NCBI GenBank assembly: GCA_015179125.1
Contig: WHVA01000249.1
Span: 62,001 to 126,000, forward strand
Direction of reading: 5' to 3'
Length of the DNA: 64,000 bases
DNA from: Gautieria morchelliformis
Lineage: Eukaryota > Basidiomycota > Agaricomycetes > Gomphales > Gomphaceae
The notes beneath the pieces were generated by a model that saw nothing but the letters and a program-made list of their open reading frames with translations, was not told the DNA's origin and ran no database searches. Positions 19,892-28,979 of this stretch are shown here, in pieces. Positions within the stretch are counted from its first letter, which is position 1. The number at the start of each line of letters is the position of its first letter. The position numbers were made by a program, and so were the translations under genes.

Positions 19892-20248
19892 AGGGCTTCC
19901 TCCAGCTTGACAACCGAACCTATGTTCCAGCGGCCCAAGATCTTCGACTTCGCATCCTTCAGTACAAGCACGACCACATTCTCTCAGGACACTTCGGGGT
20001 CAATAAGACCTTGGAGCTGATCTGACGAGACTATACTTGGCCAGGGATTAGATCCTTTGTCAAAGAGTATTGCAAGACTTGCACCACTTGTATGCGAAGC
20101 AAGCCACAACGTCAAAGCCCTATGGTCTCCTCAAACAACTTCCCGTTCCCGAGAAGCTTTGGAATTCCATCTCTATGGATTTCATCGAGCAGCTCCCACC
20201 TTCATCTGAGTTCACCTCCATATTAGTGATTGTTGACCACTTCACTAA
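19892..20248 (+). pseudogene. Gyp-B integrase, zinc-binding and first catalytic block
   Basis: The sequence after MITE copy 1 continues the integrase. It shows the HHCC zinc finger (HILSGHFGVNKT ... CKTCTTCM), one stop in the intervening helix, then after a one-base shift near 20105 [20 protein letters not shown] with the first catalytic Asp. It ends at MITE copy 2. Confidence 0.8.
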
Positions 20249-20643
20249 CACTGCAGGCATATAAGAGTTTTCTTGCCTGAAAAACTGTTCAAAAACTGTA
20301 AAGATTTTCCAAATATTTTTAGTGTTTTTTATGTAAAAAAACTATAACAAAATTTTGTGTTTTTATTAGAATCTGTTGAGCAAGAAAATTGTAAAAAAAT
20401 TCAAAGTTTTTTTCAGGGTTTTTTATGGGTTTCTTTGAATTTTCACAAAGAAACTTATAAAAACACATAAAAACCCCGCAAAAAGCTTTGAACTTGTTTA
20501 CAATTTTCTTGCTCAACAAATTCTAACAAAAACACAAAATTTTGTTACAGTTTTTTTACATTAAAAACACTAAAAAAATTGGAATATTTTTACAGTTTTT
20601 TGAACAGTTTTTCAGACCAGAAAACTTTTATATGCCTCCAGTG
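20249..20643. mobile_element. Palindromic MITE, copy 2
   Basis: 395 bp, CACTGCAGGCATATAAG...TATATGCCTCCAGTG, with the target duplication TAA (20246-20248 and 20644-20646). The whole element folds back on itself. It has no coding capacity. Confidence 0.9.
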
Positions 20644-21654
20644 TAAGCAGGTTATCATCATCCCAACCACGGACAAGATAACCTTGCAAGAGCTTACTCA
20701 CCTCTTCGTCCTTCATGTCTCTTCCAAGCATGGAGTCCCCTCGCACATCACCTCGGACAGGGGTTCCGAGTTCATCTCCCACTTTTGGTGTTCTCTAGGG
20801 AAGGCCTTGGACATGCGGTTGCATTTCACCTCGGGATACCATCCTGAGGGTGATGGTCAAACCGAGCGTGCTAACCAAACCTTGGAACAGTACCTCAGAA
20901 TCTATTGCAACTATCAGCAGTCCAATTGGACTTCACTCCTTCCCCTCACCGAGTTTGCTTACAACAATGCACCTAGCGCAACCACTGGTATATCCCTGTT
21001 GTTTGCTAACAAGGGTTACCACCCCAACCTCGCGGTTCACCCCGAGCGCGACCTCACCTTGGCACGAGCTCGAGACTTCGTGGTTGACCTGGACGAGCTC
21101 CACCAAGAACTTCGCCAAGCCATCCTTGAGGCTCAGAAGACCTACCAAGCCTCGGCCGATGTTCATCGCAAGCCCGCCACTGATTTCCAAGTAGGATCCC
21201 TTACCTTTGTAAAGGCACAGTACTTCAGAACAACTCGGCCCACGAAGAAGCTCGCCAAGAAGTTTTTGGGTCCTTTTGAGATCATTTCCCGAGGAGGTAC
21301 TCACTCCTTCACCTTCTACTTCCAGAACACATGCATTCAGTCCATCCAGTATTCCACGTATCCATGCTTGAACCAGCCTCGCCCAACACCATTCCAAACC
21401 GAGTACAGCCTCCTCCACCCCCAGTCATCATCGATGGTGAGCCTGAGTTCGAAGTCTCAGAAATCCTTGACTCGAAAATTGATAATAGACGAAAGAGCTG
21501 CAAGCTACTCTATCTCATTAGGTGGACTGGTTACGAGGGTACCGATGAAGAAACCTCATGGATCCTCACCTCCGAGCTTGATCATGCCTTGGAGCTGGTC
21601 ACTGATTTTCACGAGTCTTATCCGGGCAAGTCGGGACCTTTGACTGCTCTATGA
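20644..21654 (+). pseudogene. Gyp-B integrase catalytic core and chromodomain
   Basis: The integrase resumes with KQVIIIPTTD. It has the second Asp in TSDRGSEF and the Glu in YHPEGDGQTERANQTLEQYL, then the GPFEI C-terminal fold. A one-base shift near 21325 leads to FHVSMLEPASPN and a chromodomain (FEVSEILDSKI ... YLIRWTGYEGTDEETSWI ... ELVTDFHESYP) ending at 21654. Chromodomains direct such elements to particular chromatin, usually H3K9-methylated. A non-coding spacer of about 150 bp follows. Confidence 0.85.
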
Positions 21655-21814
21655 TCATTTCCTTGTTTAACCCCCATGACCCCCCAGTAGTTAGATAACA
21701 AAAATCCCTTGCAATCAAACAACAAAACAAAAAGAAAAGAAAAACAACAAGAAATTTCCATTATTCCCAGTAGCTAGTTTACTCCAACATCCTCATATCC
21801 TCCACCTCGCTCTC

Positions 21815-22924
21815 CTCGCTATCCTCGCCTGTCTCCTCCTCGTTACTACTACTGCTTCACTCCACTAAACCCCCATTTCCCCCATATTCTGCCAAGTCTC
21901 TTGCTGCCTGCATCCGCTTCAAGTAATTCCTCCTCCTTATTCTCATGAATTCCACATCCGCCCTGTTCATCCTGTCATTCACCACCCTAAACTCCCCCAG
22001 CAGCTCCCAAACTTTCTCTCCAACCTCGCCAACCTTCTTCCCCACATCCCTCACCACCGCTATCAACTCCTTCATCTCCGCACTTCGCTCCGACCTTTGG
22101 GTCTTCTTGTCTTTATTCAGCTTCCAACCTTCGTCCACCTCGGTTTCCTTCCCCTCTCTGCCTCACTCCCCCAACCTCTCCTCCCTTCTCCTCACTCTGT
22201 CTCGCTTCCCCAACCTCACTTCCCTTCTCCTCACTCTGCCTCGCTTCCATCTGTTCCACCCTCGCCTCCAAATTCTGCTTGACCCAGTCGCTTGGGTCGC
22301 CGTCCTCAACCTCGTCCCAAACCCTCACCTCCTTCCTCGGCCTCGGTCCCTCCTCGCTGTCCTCGCTCTGCACATGCTTCCTCCCCTCGCTCACCTGACC
22401 TTTTCCCTTGTTCACCTTGCTGCTTCCGCCGCGGTGGCCGTGGGCTATACTACAGCTCAGCGACCGTGTCCGGCATCAAACGCAAGCCCCGAGGCTGGGG
22501 AGACCGAAGTCGAGGCTCACGGTGCGCAGGCAGGTGTAATCATGCTCCTCGCAGTGCGCGCACCTCGCCTCGGCCTTGGTCGCAATGTGCCACTCGCGAG
22601 GCCCGCCGTCGGTGAGCTTGTACCTGTATAACGACAAGTCAGTCGGGTGGTACGCGAACAGCATACGTTTATACTAGTCAAGTCAGTGACGTTCTTCACA
22701 AGACAACACGGCACTCACCTTTTTGCCTTTCGGCCCTTCTTGCCATGGCTCCCACATATCGATGGCATCATCATCCTCTATGGGCCTCAGACCACCTCGG
22801 GTTGAACCTCGGGCATAACTTAGCCCGAGGGGCTGTCCTCCTGAGAAAGAAGTGTTTGGTCGAACATGTTGCTGGCGCTGTTCACGTCGACGGCAGAGTT
22901 GAAGAGGGCTTGCGGGCGCACCAT
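21815..22924 (-). pseudogene. Antisense Zn(II)2Cys6 cluster gene of Gyp-B
   Basis: On the strand opposite to pol, an ATG at 22924 opens a frame (VDVNSASNMFDQTLLSQED) close to the 3' LTR. After a break near 22830 comes an acidic/aromatic segment (EDDDAIDMWEPWQKGRKAKR). A 96-bp intron follows (GTGAGT at 22719, ATACAG at 22624), then PREWHIATKAEARCAHCEEH. The cysteine pattern is C-x2-C-x6-C then C-x2-C-x6-C (about 22570-22460), a Gal4-type binuclear zinc cluster, with one stop between the last pairs. Charged repeats (EEKGxEVGxxRQS) and a coiled coil (VVRDVGKKVGEVGEKVWELL) follow, and the gene ends with an acidic tail near 21815. It looks like a transcription-factor-like protein, now damaged. Confidence 0.65.
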
Positions 22925-23096
22925 ATTCGCTGGCACTTGGTTTTGCTGCCTCCTACCCAGCCTTTTATCTAGCCTCGGCTACGATTTAAGCTTCGCCTTT
23001 CCGGCTACTTAACATCGGGCCAGGATCTAGATTCGAGGATAGGCAAACCTTATTCATATTACGGCCTCGAGGGTCTCGGTCATAAGGGGGGAATAC

Positions 23097-23519
23097 TGTA
23101 AGGACCCGGCCTTTGGCCGGTTACTTACCGGTACAACCTTTTTCCCGAGCCCAAGCCTTGTGATGCTCGTGCCCAAGTACTTGTGATTCTAAGCTCGAGC
23201 CCCAGCCTGAGCGTGGACTCATATCCGACCTTGATCCCATGCCCGAATCCCCTTAGTTACTGATCCCGTTCCATCACAGATCATTTGTATATTGACCTCC
23301 CCCTGACTCCCCCACATATGCTCACCCCTGACCCTTACCCTTGCCCGTATATAAACCCCCTGTATGCATTCCTATTCTTCAGTCTGAAAATCAACTATTG
23401 TACTCCTTTGATCCTTAGCTAGTTTCTAAGTCTTCGCCTCTTAAGCCAAACCTCGTCGGACCTTACCTCAGGTCTCACCCCCGAGCTCAGTCAACCTTAC
23501 AAAGGATCATATCGTAACA
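23097..23519 (+). repeat. 3' LTR of Gyp-B
   Basis: 423 bp, TGTAAGGACC...TATCGTAACA. It is preceded by a polypurine tract (AAGGGGGGAATAC, 23083-23096). It lacks about 115 bp present in the 5' LTR but is otherwise very similar, including the TATA box. Confidence 0.9.
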
Positions 23520-24445
23520 CAACCTCAGGACCATGGTGAATGGTGCAGTTGTCCATCACCAAGACACTGCATGGCTGGGGTCATGGGTTCATATATGGCA
23601 TCAGGTTCCTGATGAACTTCAAGAAGGCATCGGTGTCATATGCTCCCTCATGTATATCGGAATATATTATCCCCTCCTCACAGGGGGCAGGTAGAAGTGA
23701 GTACCTACACTGATATAAATATTAGAGGAAAGTAAAAGATGAAAGTAGACATACCCCGTCCCATGCACAAACCTAGCCTTTGGTCTTGCCCTTTTCCCTT
23801 TCTGCGCCCATCCATTCAGGCGATATGTGGTGCGGCAATCGATCCGGCTCTCGTCAATGAATACAAGGCAGCTGGGGCTTTCATGACCAATTCGGAAGCG
23901 GAAAACCTTTCTGAGGTTTTCATTTCACTCCACAGCAACCCTTGACAGCTAACGAGGGAGTAAATAGATTGAAGAACGATAGAAAAAAAAAGACATACTC
24001 GTTTCCATGTGAGCCCGAGTTCTGTCATTGTATCCCAGAGAGTACTAATTCCAACAGTTATTCCATGTAGATGCTGCATTACCCCCTGTATTTTGTCAAG
24101 ATAGAGGTCCGGGACCTGCTGTACAAGCTGAACTAGGAACTAGGAATGAAACCAGATAAGAGTCAGCATTATCTGGGATCATCAAGGCTCACTGCTTACT
24201 TGCATTTCCTCCGGAGCCATTGTTCTTCTCCTTTTACCCTTCCTTCCAGGTTCCAGTGGAATAACCTCACCGGTAGTGCGCCATAGTTACAGAATACGTT
24301 CAACTATGTGTTGTGACATGTTGAGATCCAGTGCGATATCAGCGATTTTCTTTTCATGAGTATACCTCTGGTATATAACTTGTTTTCTTAGATCCTCTGA
24401 GTAGGTTTGTTGTTGTTGTAGATGTTCTGGGAGATATCTAGGCAT
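23520..24445 (-). pseudogene. DDE-1 transposase, 5' part (HTH and first two Asp)
   Basis: The ATG is at 24445, 36 bp inside the right TIR. Exon 1 encodes an IS630-type helix-turn-helix (YSEDLRKQVIYQRYTHEKKIADIAL) with one stop near 24300. A candidate intron (GTAAGC...TCCTAG, about 24199-24130) leads to GITVGISTLWDTMTELGLTW. Another short intron follows, then VFIDESRIDCRTTYRLNGWA with the first catalytic Asp. A third intron (GTATGT, near 23750-23700) leads to HEGAYDTDAFLKFI and VLVMDNCTIHHG with the second Asp. At 23520 the gene is split by Gyp-B and continues at 14303. The two Asp blocks plus NPIEE at 14004-14303 place it in the Tc1/mariner-IS630 superfamily. Confidence 0.8.
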
Positions 24446-24480
24446 TTATGGCACAAGTTATGTACAACAACGGAATGTGT

Positions 24481-24926
24481 TCATGTGACCTGGTTGTGCA
24501 TGATGTCACAACATCATGCCGGCAAGACTTGCAGATGAAGCAATATACTGTCACAGAAAAGGCTGAGAGCAGGCAAACAGACATGCACCCCCCCCCCCCC
24601 CCCCCTTCCAAAACCAGCTGATTACAGGCTTGTTTTCTGTGTCAAACATTTATACATGTACATTACTATAATCTGAGTAAGTTATAGCCCTTATTGAAAG
24701 AATTTGAGGGCATAATGATGCATATAAGCGAAATTATTCAAATATTAAATAACTCATAATAAGCCATGTTCTTTATATGGAATTGTAGCTACTACACAGT
24801 ATATAATGTGCACCAAGTTCCACCTCTTAATCGTCAGTGGTTGGAGAGATACAGCTCAATATGTTTCGGCAGCACCGGGCGGCATGTATTTCAGACTCCG
24901 CCTTGTGTACCTGAAATAGCTGTAAG
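24481..24926 (-). repeat. Right terminal inverted repeat of DDE-1
   Basis: It is complementary to the left TIR and ends GCTGTAAG, followed by the TA target site (24927-24928). It contains an uninterrupted run of 18 C at 24588-24605, where the left TIR has only a GGGGAG stretch. It probably carries the transposase promoter. Confidence 0.85.
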
Positions 24927-24949
24927 TATCTAGGATAGAAAGACGCTAC

Positions 24950-26230
24950 TTTACATAAGGTATGGAAGGAGAGAAAGGACTGCTTCCCTGGTCATCCCCA
25001 TTTTGCCGGCCATTTTTGGTGCGAGATTTGTGCTGCTCAAACACTTAGTAATGAACTCTGCTGGCACCCTCTGGATGATGTCTGCGTGTCCCATGTCAGT
25101 GAGGATGCTGTCATACCATTCTTTCTGAGTCACTGTCACCGGTTTCTGGACCTTCTTGGGTAATATGGCTGTTGGATAGACATGAAGTTTGTGAGTTGTG
25201 AAGTCGACTGGGAAGACCTCCGAAAGTTGTCCAGGATGGTCACCGAACTGCAGGATGATGTTGACAACACCATGAATTGCTCCCCCTCCATTGGGTGTGC
25301 CATCAACATTATACACTGGGGCAGGGGGGGTGAGTGAGTGCATGGTCAGCATCTCAGCATGAGTGAAGTCACTGTCAATGAGCAGTAGGAGCATGGTTAC
25401 TCCCTTGACCCATGTCTGTCGTCTGGATCTCCACCTTGAAGTGCAGCAAATTTGGAGAGGGAACGGATGCAATGATGAAGTGCTTTGGGAGGGCTCACCC
25501 TGAATGCTTCAGTTTGGAATATCATCGGTTGATGTGCCCGTATCACTTGCTGTAGGGACCCAGTGTCTGAAATGTGAGTTGTATCTTTGGTATCTGGGGC
25601 CGTTGACAGGGCAGTGAAATGACTGGACAGGGTCAGCAAGTGCACACCCCTCATTTACTGTGTGACATCCTCTGAATCATCTGTCCACCTCCATCAGTGA
25701 CATCTCACACATCCACAGTGACCATCATAGGCCTGGGGGCACTCTTGAGTGAAGTGTCCAACCTTGCCACAGCATCAGCATGTGAGGGGCTGTGTGCCTT
25801 CTTGCCATGTCAACATCCATCGGAGCAGGTCCTGAGGAGGCTGTGGGTGCCAGGAGTGTGCGTGCAGCTACAGGCCCACAGGGGGTGGCATGGCAAACCT
25901 GGTGTGATTCCCCACCCCTATAAACCTATAAACACCTACAAATGGGGGCAGGCCACTAGACACTGCCTTCGGAGCCTGGAAGGCTTTGTTGGCAGCACAC
26001 ATGAGTATGACCATTCTTGCCACATCATACCATGCAGATGCATCATCATCATCATTTGGCTGTCCATCCATTATCAACGCAATGCCACTCTGGATAGTGG
26101 GGTCGAGGCCTTGGCGAAACTTCTTTGCCAAATCCCTCAGAGCAGACTTCATGCTCAAGATAGACAGACTGGATGATGCCATCAGCAGCTTTTGTGAGGC
26201 TCCATACAGACATGGTATGCAGGCAGGCAG
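24950..26230 (-). pseudogene. Gyp-C Gag-protease fragment
   Basis: The minus strand encodes eroded Gypsy Gag and protease pieces. They include LRDLAKKFRQGLDPTIQSGIALIMDG and ASAWYDVARMVILMCAANKAFQ (Gag), a zinc knuckle with CCGKVGHFTQEC near 25760, then LTPPAPVYNVDGTPNGGGAI (protease region). All match the plus-strand Gyp-C copy at 50257-54156. Downstream, at 25230-24950, is a segment (EWYDSILTDMGHADIIQRVPAEFI) typical of the linker before RT in Gypsy polyproteins. The fragment lacks LTRs and has several frameshifts. It ends next to the DDE-1 right end. Confidence 0.7.
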
Positions 26231-26239
26231 ACAGTCTTA

Positions 26240-26380
26240 CTCATTCAACTAAGAACAGGTCACATTGCATTGAACAAACACCTTTTCAGGATAGGGAAAG
26301 CAGAGTCACCGATGTGCACAGCATGCAGACACATCAATGAAACAGTACACCGTTTCTTATTCCAATGTCCAGCTTATAAA
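26240..26380 (+). pseudogene. LINE ORF2 C-terminal fragment (CCHC region)
   Basis: A short open stretch reads LRTGHIALNKHLFRIGKAESP followed by MCTACRHINETVHRFLFQCPAY. This is the Cys/His-rich C-terminal block of ORF2 in Tad-like and related non-LTR retrotransposons. It is the remnant of a LINE copy that lies just upstream of, and in the same direction as, the one starting near 26680. An LTR-like sequence cuts it at about 26381. Confidence 0.7.
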
Positions 26381-26560
26381 TGTATCGGGAATCCTGGAGT
26401 TCAGATCTGAAAGGACAGTGGCTTCAATGTATGTGTTGCACCCCCAATGAACTATCATCCCAAGTATTTTGGAACGGAAGTCAGAAGTCGAAAGAGGTGG
26501 AGATAGAGAAGGGTTCAAGAATCGATCTAAGTCAGAGGTCGAACTTTTTTCACGCTTACC
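26381..26560 (-). repeat. Diverged fragment of a Gyp-A-type LTR
   Basis: AAGGACAGTGGCTTCAA and GCACCCCCAATGAACTATC match the end region of the Gyp-A LTR in minus orientation (compare 60530-60600). Similarity fades after about 26490. No clean termini or target duplication were found. 26561-26676 holds nothing that I recognise. Confidence 0.55.
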
Positions 26561-26676
26561 ACCACCACTGAAACGAAAAATTTTCATAACTACACCCTTC
26601 CAATACCTGTCAGTAGATAGTGTAGCCCACTGCCATGCCAAATACAGACAGAAGCATCCCAAAAAGGAAGCAAACA

Positions 26677-28197
26677 AAATGACCATGCTGATGAGTGTGG
26701 AAGGTCAACCGCCAGGAACCACATACCTGGGGAGAATGAGGACGGGGATGGCACAGCAGGGGGAGCAGCCAAGACACAAGGTGAGCTGATAGATAGTGTG
26801 AACTCATCAGTATGGAACAGGGAACAGGCATGCAACTTCCTTGACAAGACTAATACGTGGCGAAGGAAGACCCAATCTCCCAAGAGAGCCTGAGCAATGC
26901 CCTGCTCTGCCTGGCCCACAGTGCAACGGGCAAGGCCCTGAAGGAGGGTGCATGGGCAGTGGCGATATTGATGACAGATGTGTCAGCGAGGAGCCTGGGA
27001 GAACAAGTCATGAGATATGTTGAGAAACAAGTTGACCCCATCATACGGAAGGCAGATGAAATGACGGATGCGCTCAGAGAAGCCGCGTTTGACACTATAA
27101 GAGCAGCAGATGCTGCGACAGACGTCATTGAAGCGGAGGCGCGGGGCAGAGGAGAGGCAGGAGCACCAGCAGAGTTAACCTATGCCACTGTGCTGAAGTG
27201 CATGGTGCCGCTAGCACACCCAAATACCCTTTCCGGAGCCAAGGCGAGGAGCTGCCAGATACTCATCAACAAAGACCCCAGTGCCAACACTAGCCCATTG
27301 GAAGAGCTAACTGAACAAGAGCTCGTCGCCAAAGCCAACGAGGCAATGGAACACATAGGCATGCTGGAGGAAGGGGAAGAGCCAAAACTCATAGGGGCCA
27401 AGAAATTGGCAAACGGGGGAGTGGTGTTCGATCTGTAGACACCCGAAGCCGCCAGCTGTATCCAAACGCGCAAGCATGACTTCCTGCAGAAGTTCAGCGC
27501 GTCGACTGTCATCAAAGACAGATCAGTGTCAGTGATCGTTGAGTACATCCCAGTTGTCATACGCCCGAAGCACTCGGTGAATACACATGGATGGAGTGTG
27601 ACTCCAAGCTCCCCGAGGGCATGCTGATCTCCACAAGATGGATAAAGCCAACACAACGGTGCAGCCAGGGGCAATGATCTGCACATGTCATAGAGCGATT
27701 CAGCACCATCACAGCAGCGAACAGAGCTATCTGGACGGACTCATCATAGCGGGCAAGAGGACATGGGCAAGGCAGCTGAGGTGAGAACTGAGACAGTGCC
27801 TCAAGTGTCAGAGATATAACACATGGCATCTGGCTGCAGCCTGCGATGGGAGGGAGACATGTGGCACATGTGCGAAAGAACACTGAACAGCTGCCTGCAA
27901 GGAGACAAACCTGGACAAATTCAGGTGCGTAAACTGTGATGTCAGAGGCCACATGTCATGGGACCACACCTGCCCGAAGTTTATGGCAGTGAGTGAATGC
28001 ATAGAAAAGAACAACCCAGAGAGTACCTACAAATTCTTCCCAGACAAAAACCTGTGGACCTGGGAGCAGCAGTACAGACGGGATGAGGAGAACATGGCGG
28101 AGCCCACAAGTACAGCGCACAGGGTCAACAGCCCACAGCACCACATGATGGAAGGCGCGCAACAGGCGACACACCAAACCAGAGAACTGGAGCAATG
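26677..28197 (+). pseudogene. LINE ORF1 (Gag-like, zinc-knuckle protein)
   Basis: The frame starts near 26677 and is broken about five times by shifts and stops. The best part (26857-27438) is a helical N-terminal region (SNALLCLAHSATGKALKEG, RYVEKQVDPIIRKADEMTDA). It is followed by ELTYATVLK...LANGGVVFDL and FLQKFSASTVIKDRSVSVIVEYIP. Further on are Cys/His knuckles and the family-typical end, SWDHTCPKFMAV and TYKFFPDKNLWTWEQQ. This is the ORF1 of Tad1-like fungal non-LTR retrotransposons, which binds the element RNA. The gene ends near 28197. Confidence 0.75.
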
Positions 28198-28413
28198 ACA
28201 GATACTAGCACCACCAACATCACAGAGTAGAGGCAGGGCCAACCCACCACTAGGCCACAAGGATGTGGGGTGGAAACGCCCTGCAGCGAGGAGCCACTTG
28301 AGACCAGGAACTAGGCCAGGATCAAGGCAGACAATGATCAATGAGCACTTAGAGACACAGGGAGGAGGGGGAGCCAGCGACAAGCGAGCAGATCAAAGCA
28401 TAACTGGGGCCAG

Positions 28414-28725
28414 ATGAGTGACGACACACCTCAGAGAACAACACTATGGATCAGACAACGGAATGTTAACAAGTCCCTCCATGCCACCAACGACCTCCTA
28501 GGATGGTGCTCACCAGAAAAATATGACATCATTGTGATACAAGAACCTTACATTGACTTCTTAGGGAATGCCCAATCAAACCCACACTGGCATGCAATAT
28601 ACCCAGACACCCACCACTACAAGAACAAGGAGAAGTGCACCAGGTCCATGACACTAGTCAACAAAAGAATAGCGACAGACGCCTGGGCAGCAATCAATGT
28701 CAGACATCCAGATGTGACGGGAGTC
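28414..28725 (+). pseudogene. LINE ORF2 N-terminus (AP-endonuclease domain), truncated
   Basis: It starts at 28414 with TTLWIRQRNVNKSLHATNDLL. The Asn and the Glu of IIVIQEPYIDFLGN belong to the catalytic set of APE-type endonucleases that nick target DNA for LINE integration. The frame runs to about residue 104 and stops where the Gyp-D LTR begins (28726). The RT part is gone from the window. The spacing to ORF1 (about 215 bp) is normal for this family. Confidence 0.8.
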
Positions 28726-28957
28726 TGTAAGAGATGTGGCTTAGTACTTGTGTGATCACAAGGCAGTAGAACTTGACCAATCTGTGGTGATTCTAATATG
28801 ACATGGTGACAATTACAAGTAAGATTAAGCTGGGGAATCCTGGAGGGTTCCCACGCAAGAACTATACAGTGGGTACATGAGGACCCACTGGTGCTATGTA
28901 AGCTACCAAGTATTATGTATTGCCCCACAGCAATACAGGTAAATATGTGTATTTACA
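28726..28957 (-). repeat. 3' LTR of Gyp-D
   Basis: In element orientation it reads TGTAAATACACAT...CATCTCTTACA, 232 bp. It is directly preceded by a polypurine tract (AGTGGGGGAGGG, 28958-28969). No partner LTR is in the window. Confidence 0.7.
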
Positions 28958-28979
28958 CCCTCCCCCACTATAGGGAACT

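Larger units (their letters stand above)
14304..23519 (+). mobile_element. Complete Ty3/Gypsy chromovirus-type element (Gyp-B)
   Basis: Two LTRs (14304-14843 and 23097-23519) begin TGTAAGGACC, end CGTAACA and are flanked by the 5-bp duplication CAACC (14299-14303 and 23520-23524). Between them, in Gypsy order on the plus strand, lie Gag, protease, RT, RNase H, integrase and chromodomain. An antisense gene follows before the 3' LTR. The inner part is interrupted by two 395-bp palindromic MITEs and two solo LTRs. Several stops and frameshifts make it inactive. It is inserted inside the DDE-1 transposase gene. Confidence 0.9.
9780..24926 (-). mobile_element. Large TA-flanked DDE transposon (DDE-1) with ~0.5-kb TIRs
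   Basis: Both ends begin CTTACAGCTATTT and both are flanked by TA, the target of Tc1/mariner/IS630-type transposases. The inverted repeats cover about 9780-10291 and 24481-24926. Inside are a transposase on the minus strand (24445 down to 14004) and an unknown gene on the plus strand (11244-13269), pointing towards each other. Each gene starts within about 30-70 bp of a TIR, so the TIRs probably contain both promoters. The 15.1-kb span includes a 9.2-kb Gypsy element and a 0.87-kb hAT MITE. Without these and their target duplications the original unit is about 5.0 kb. The copy is dead: the transposase has stops and is split. Confidence 0.8.
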
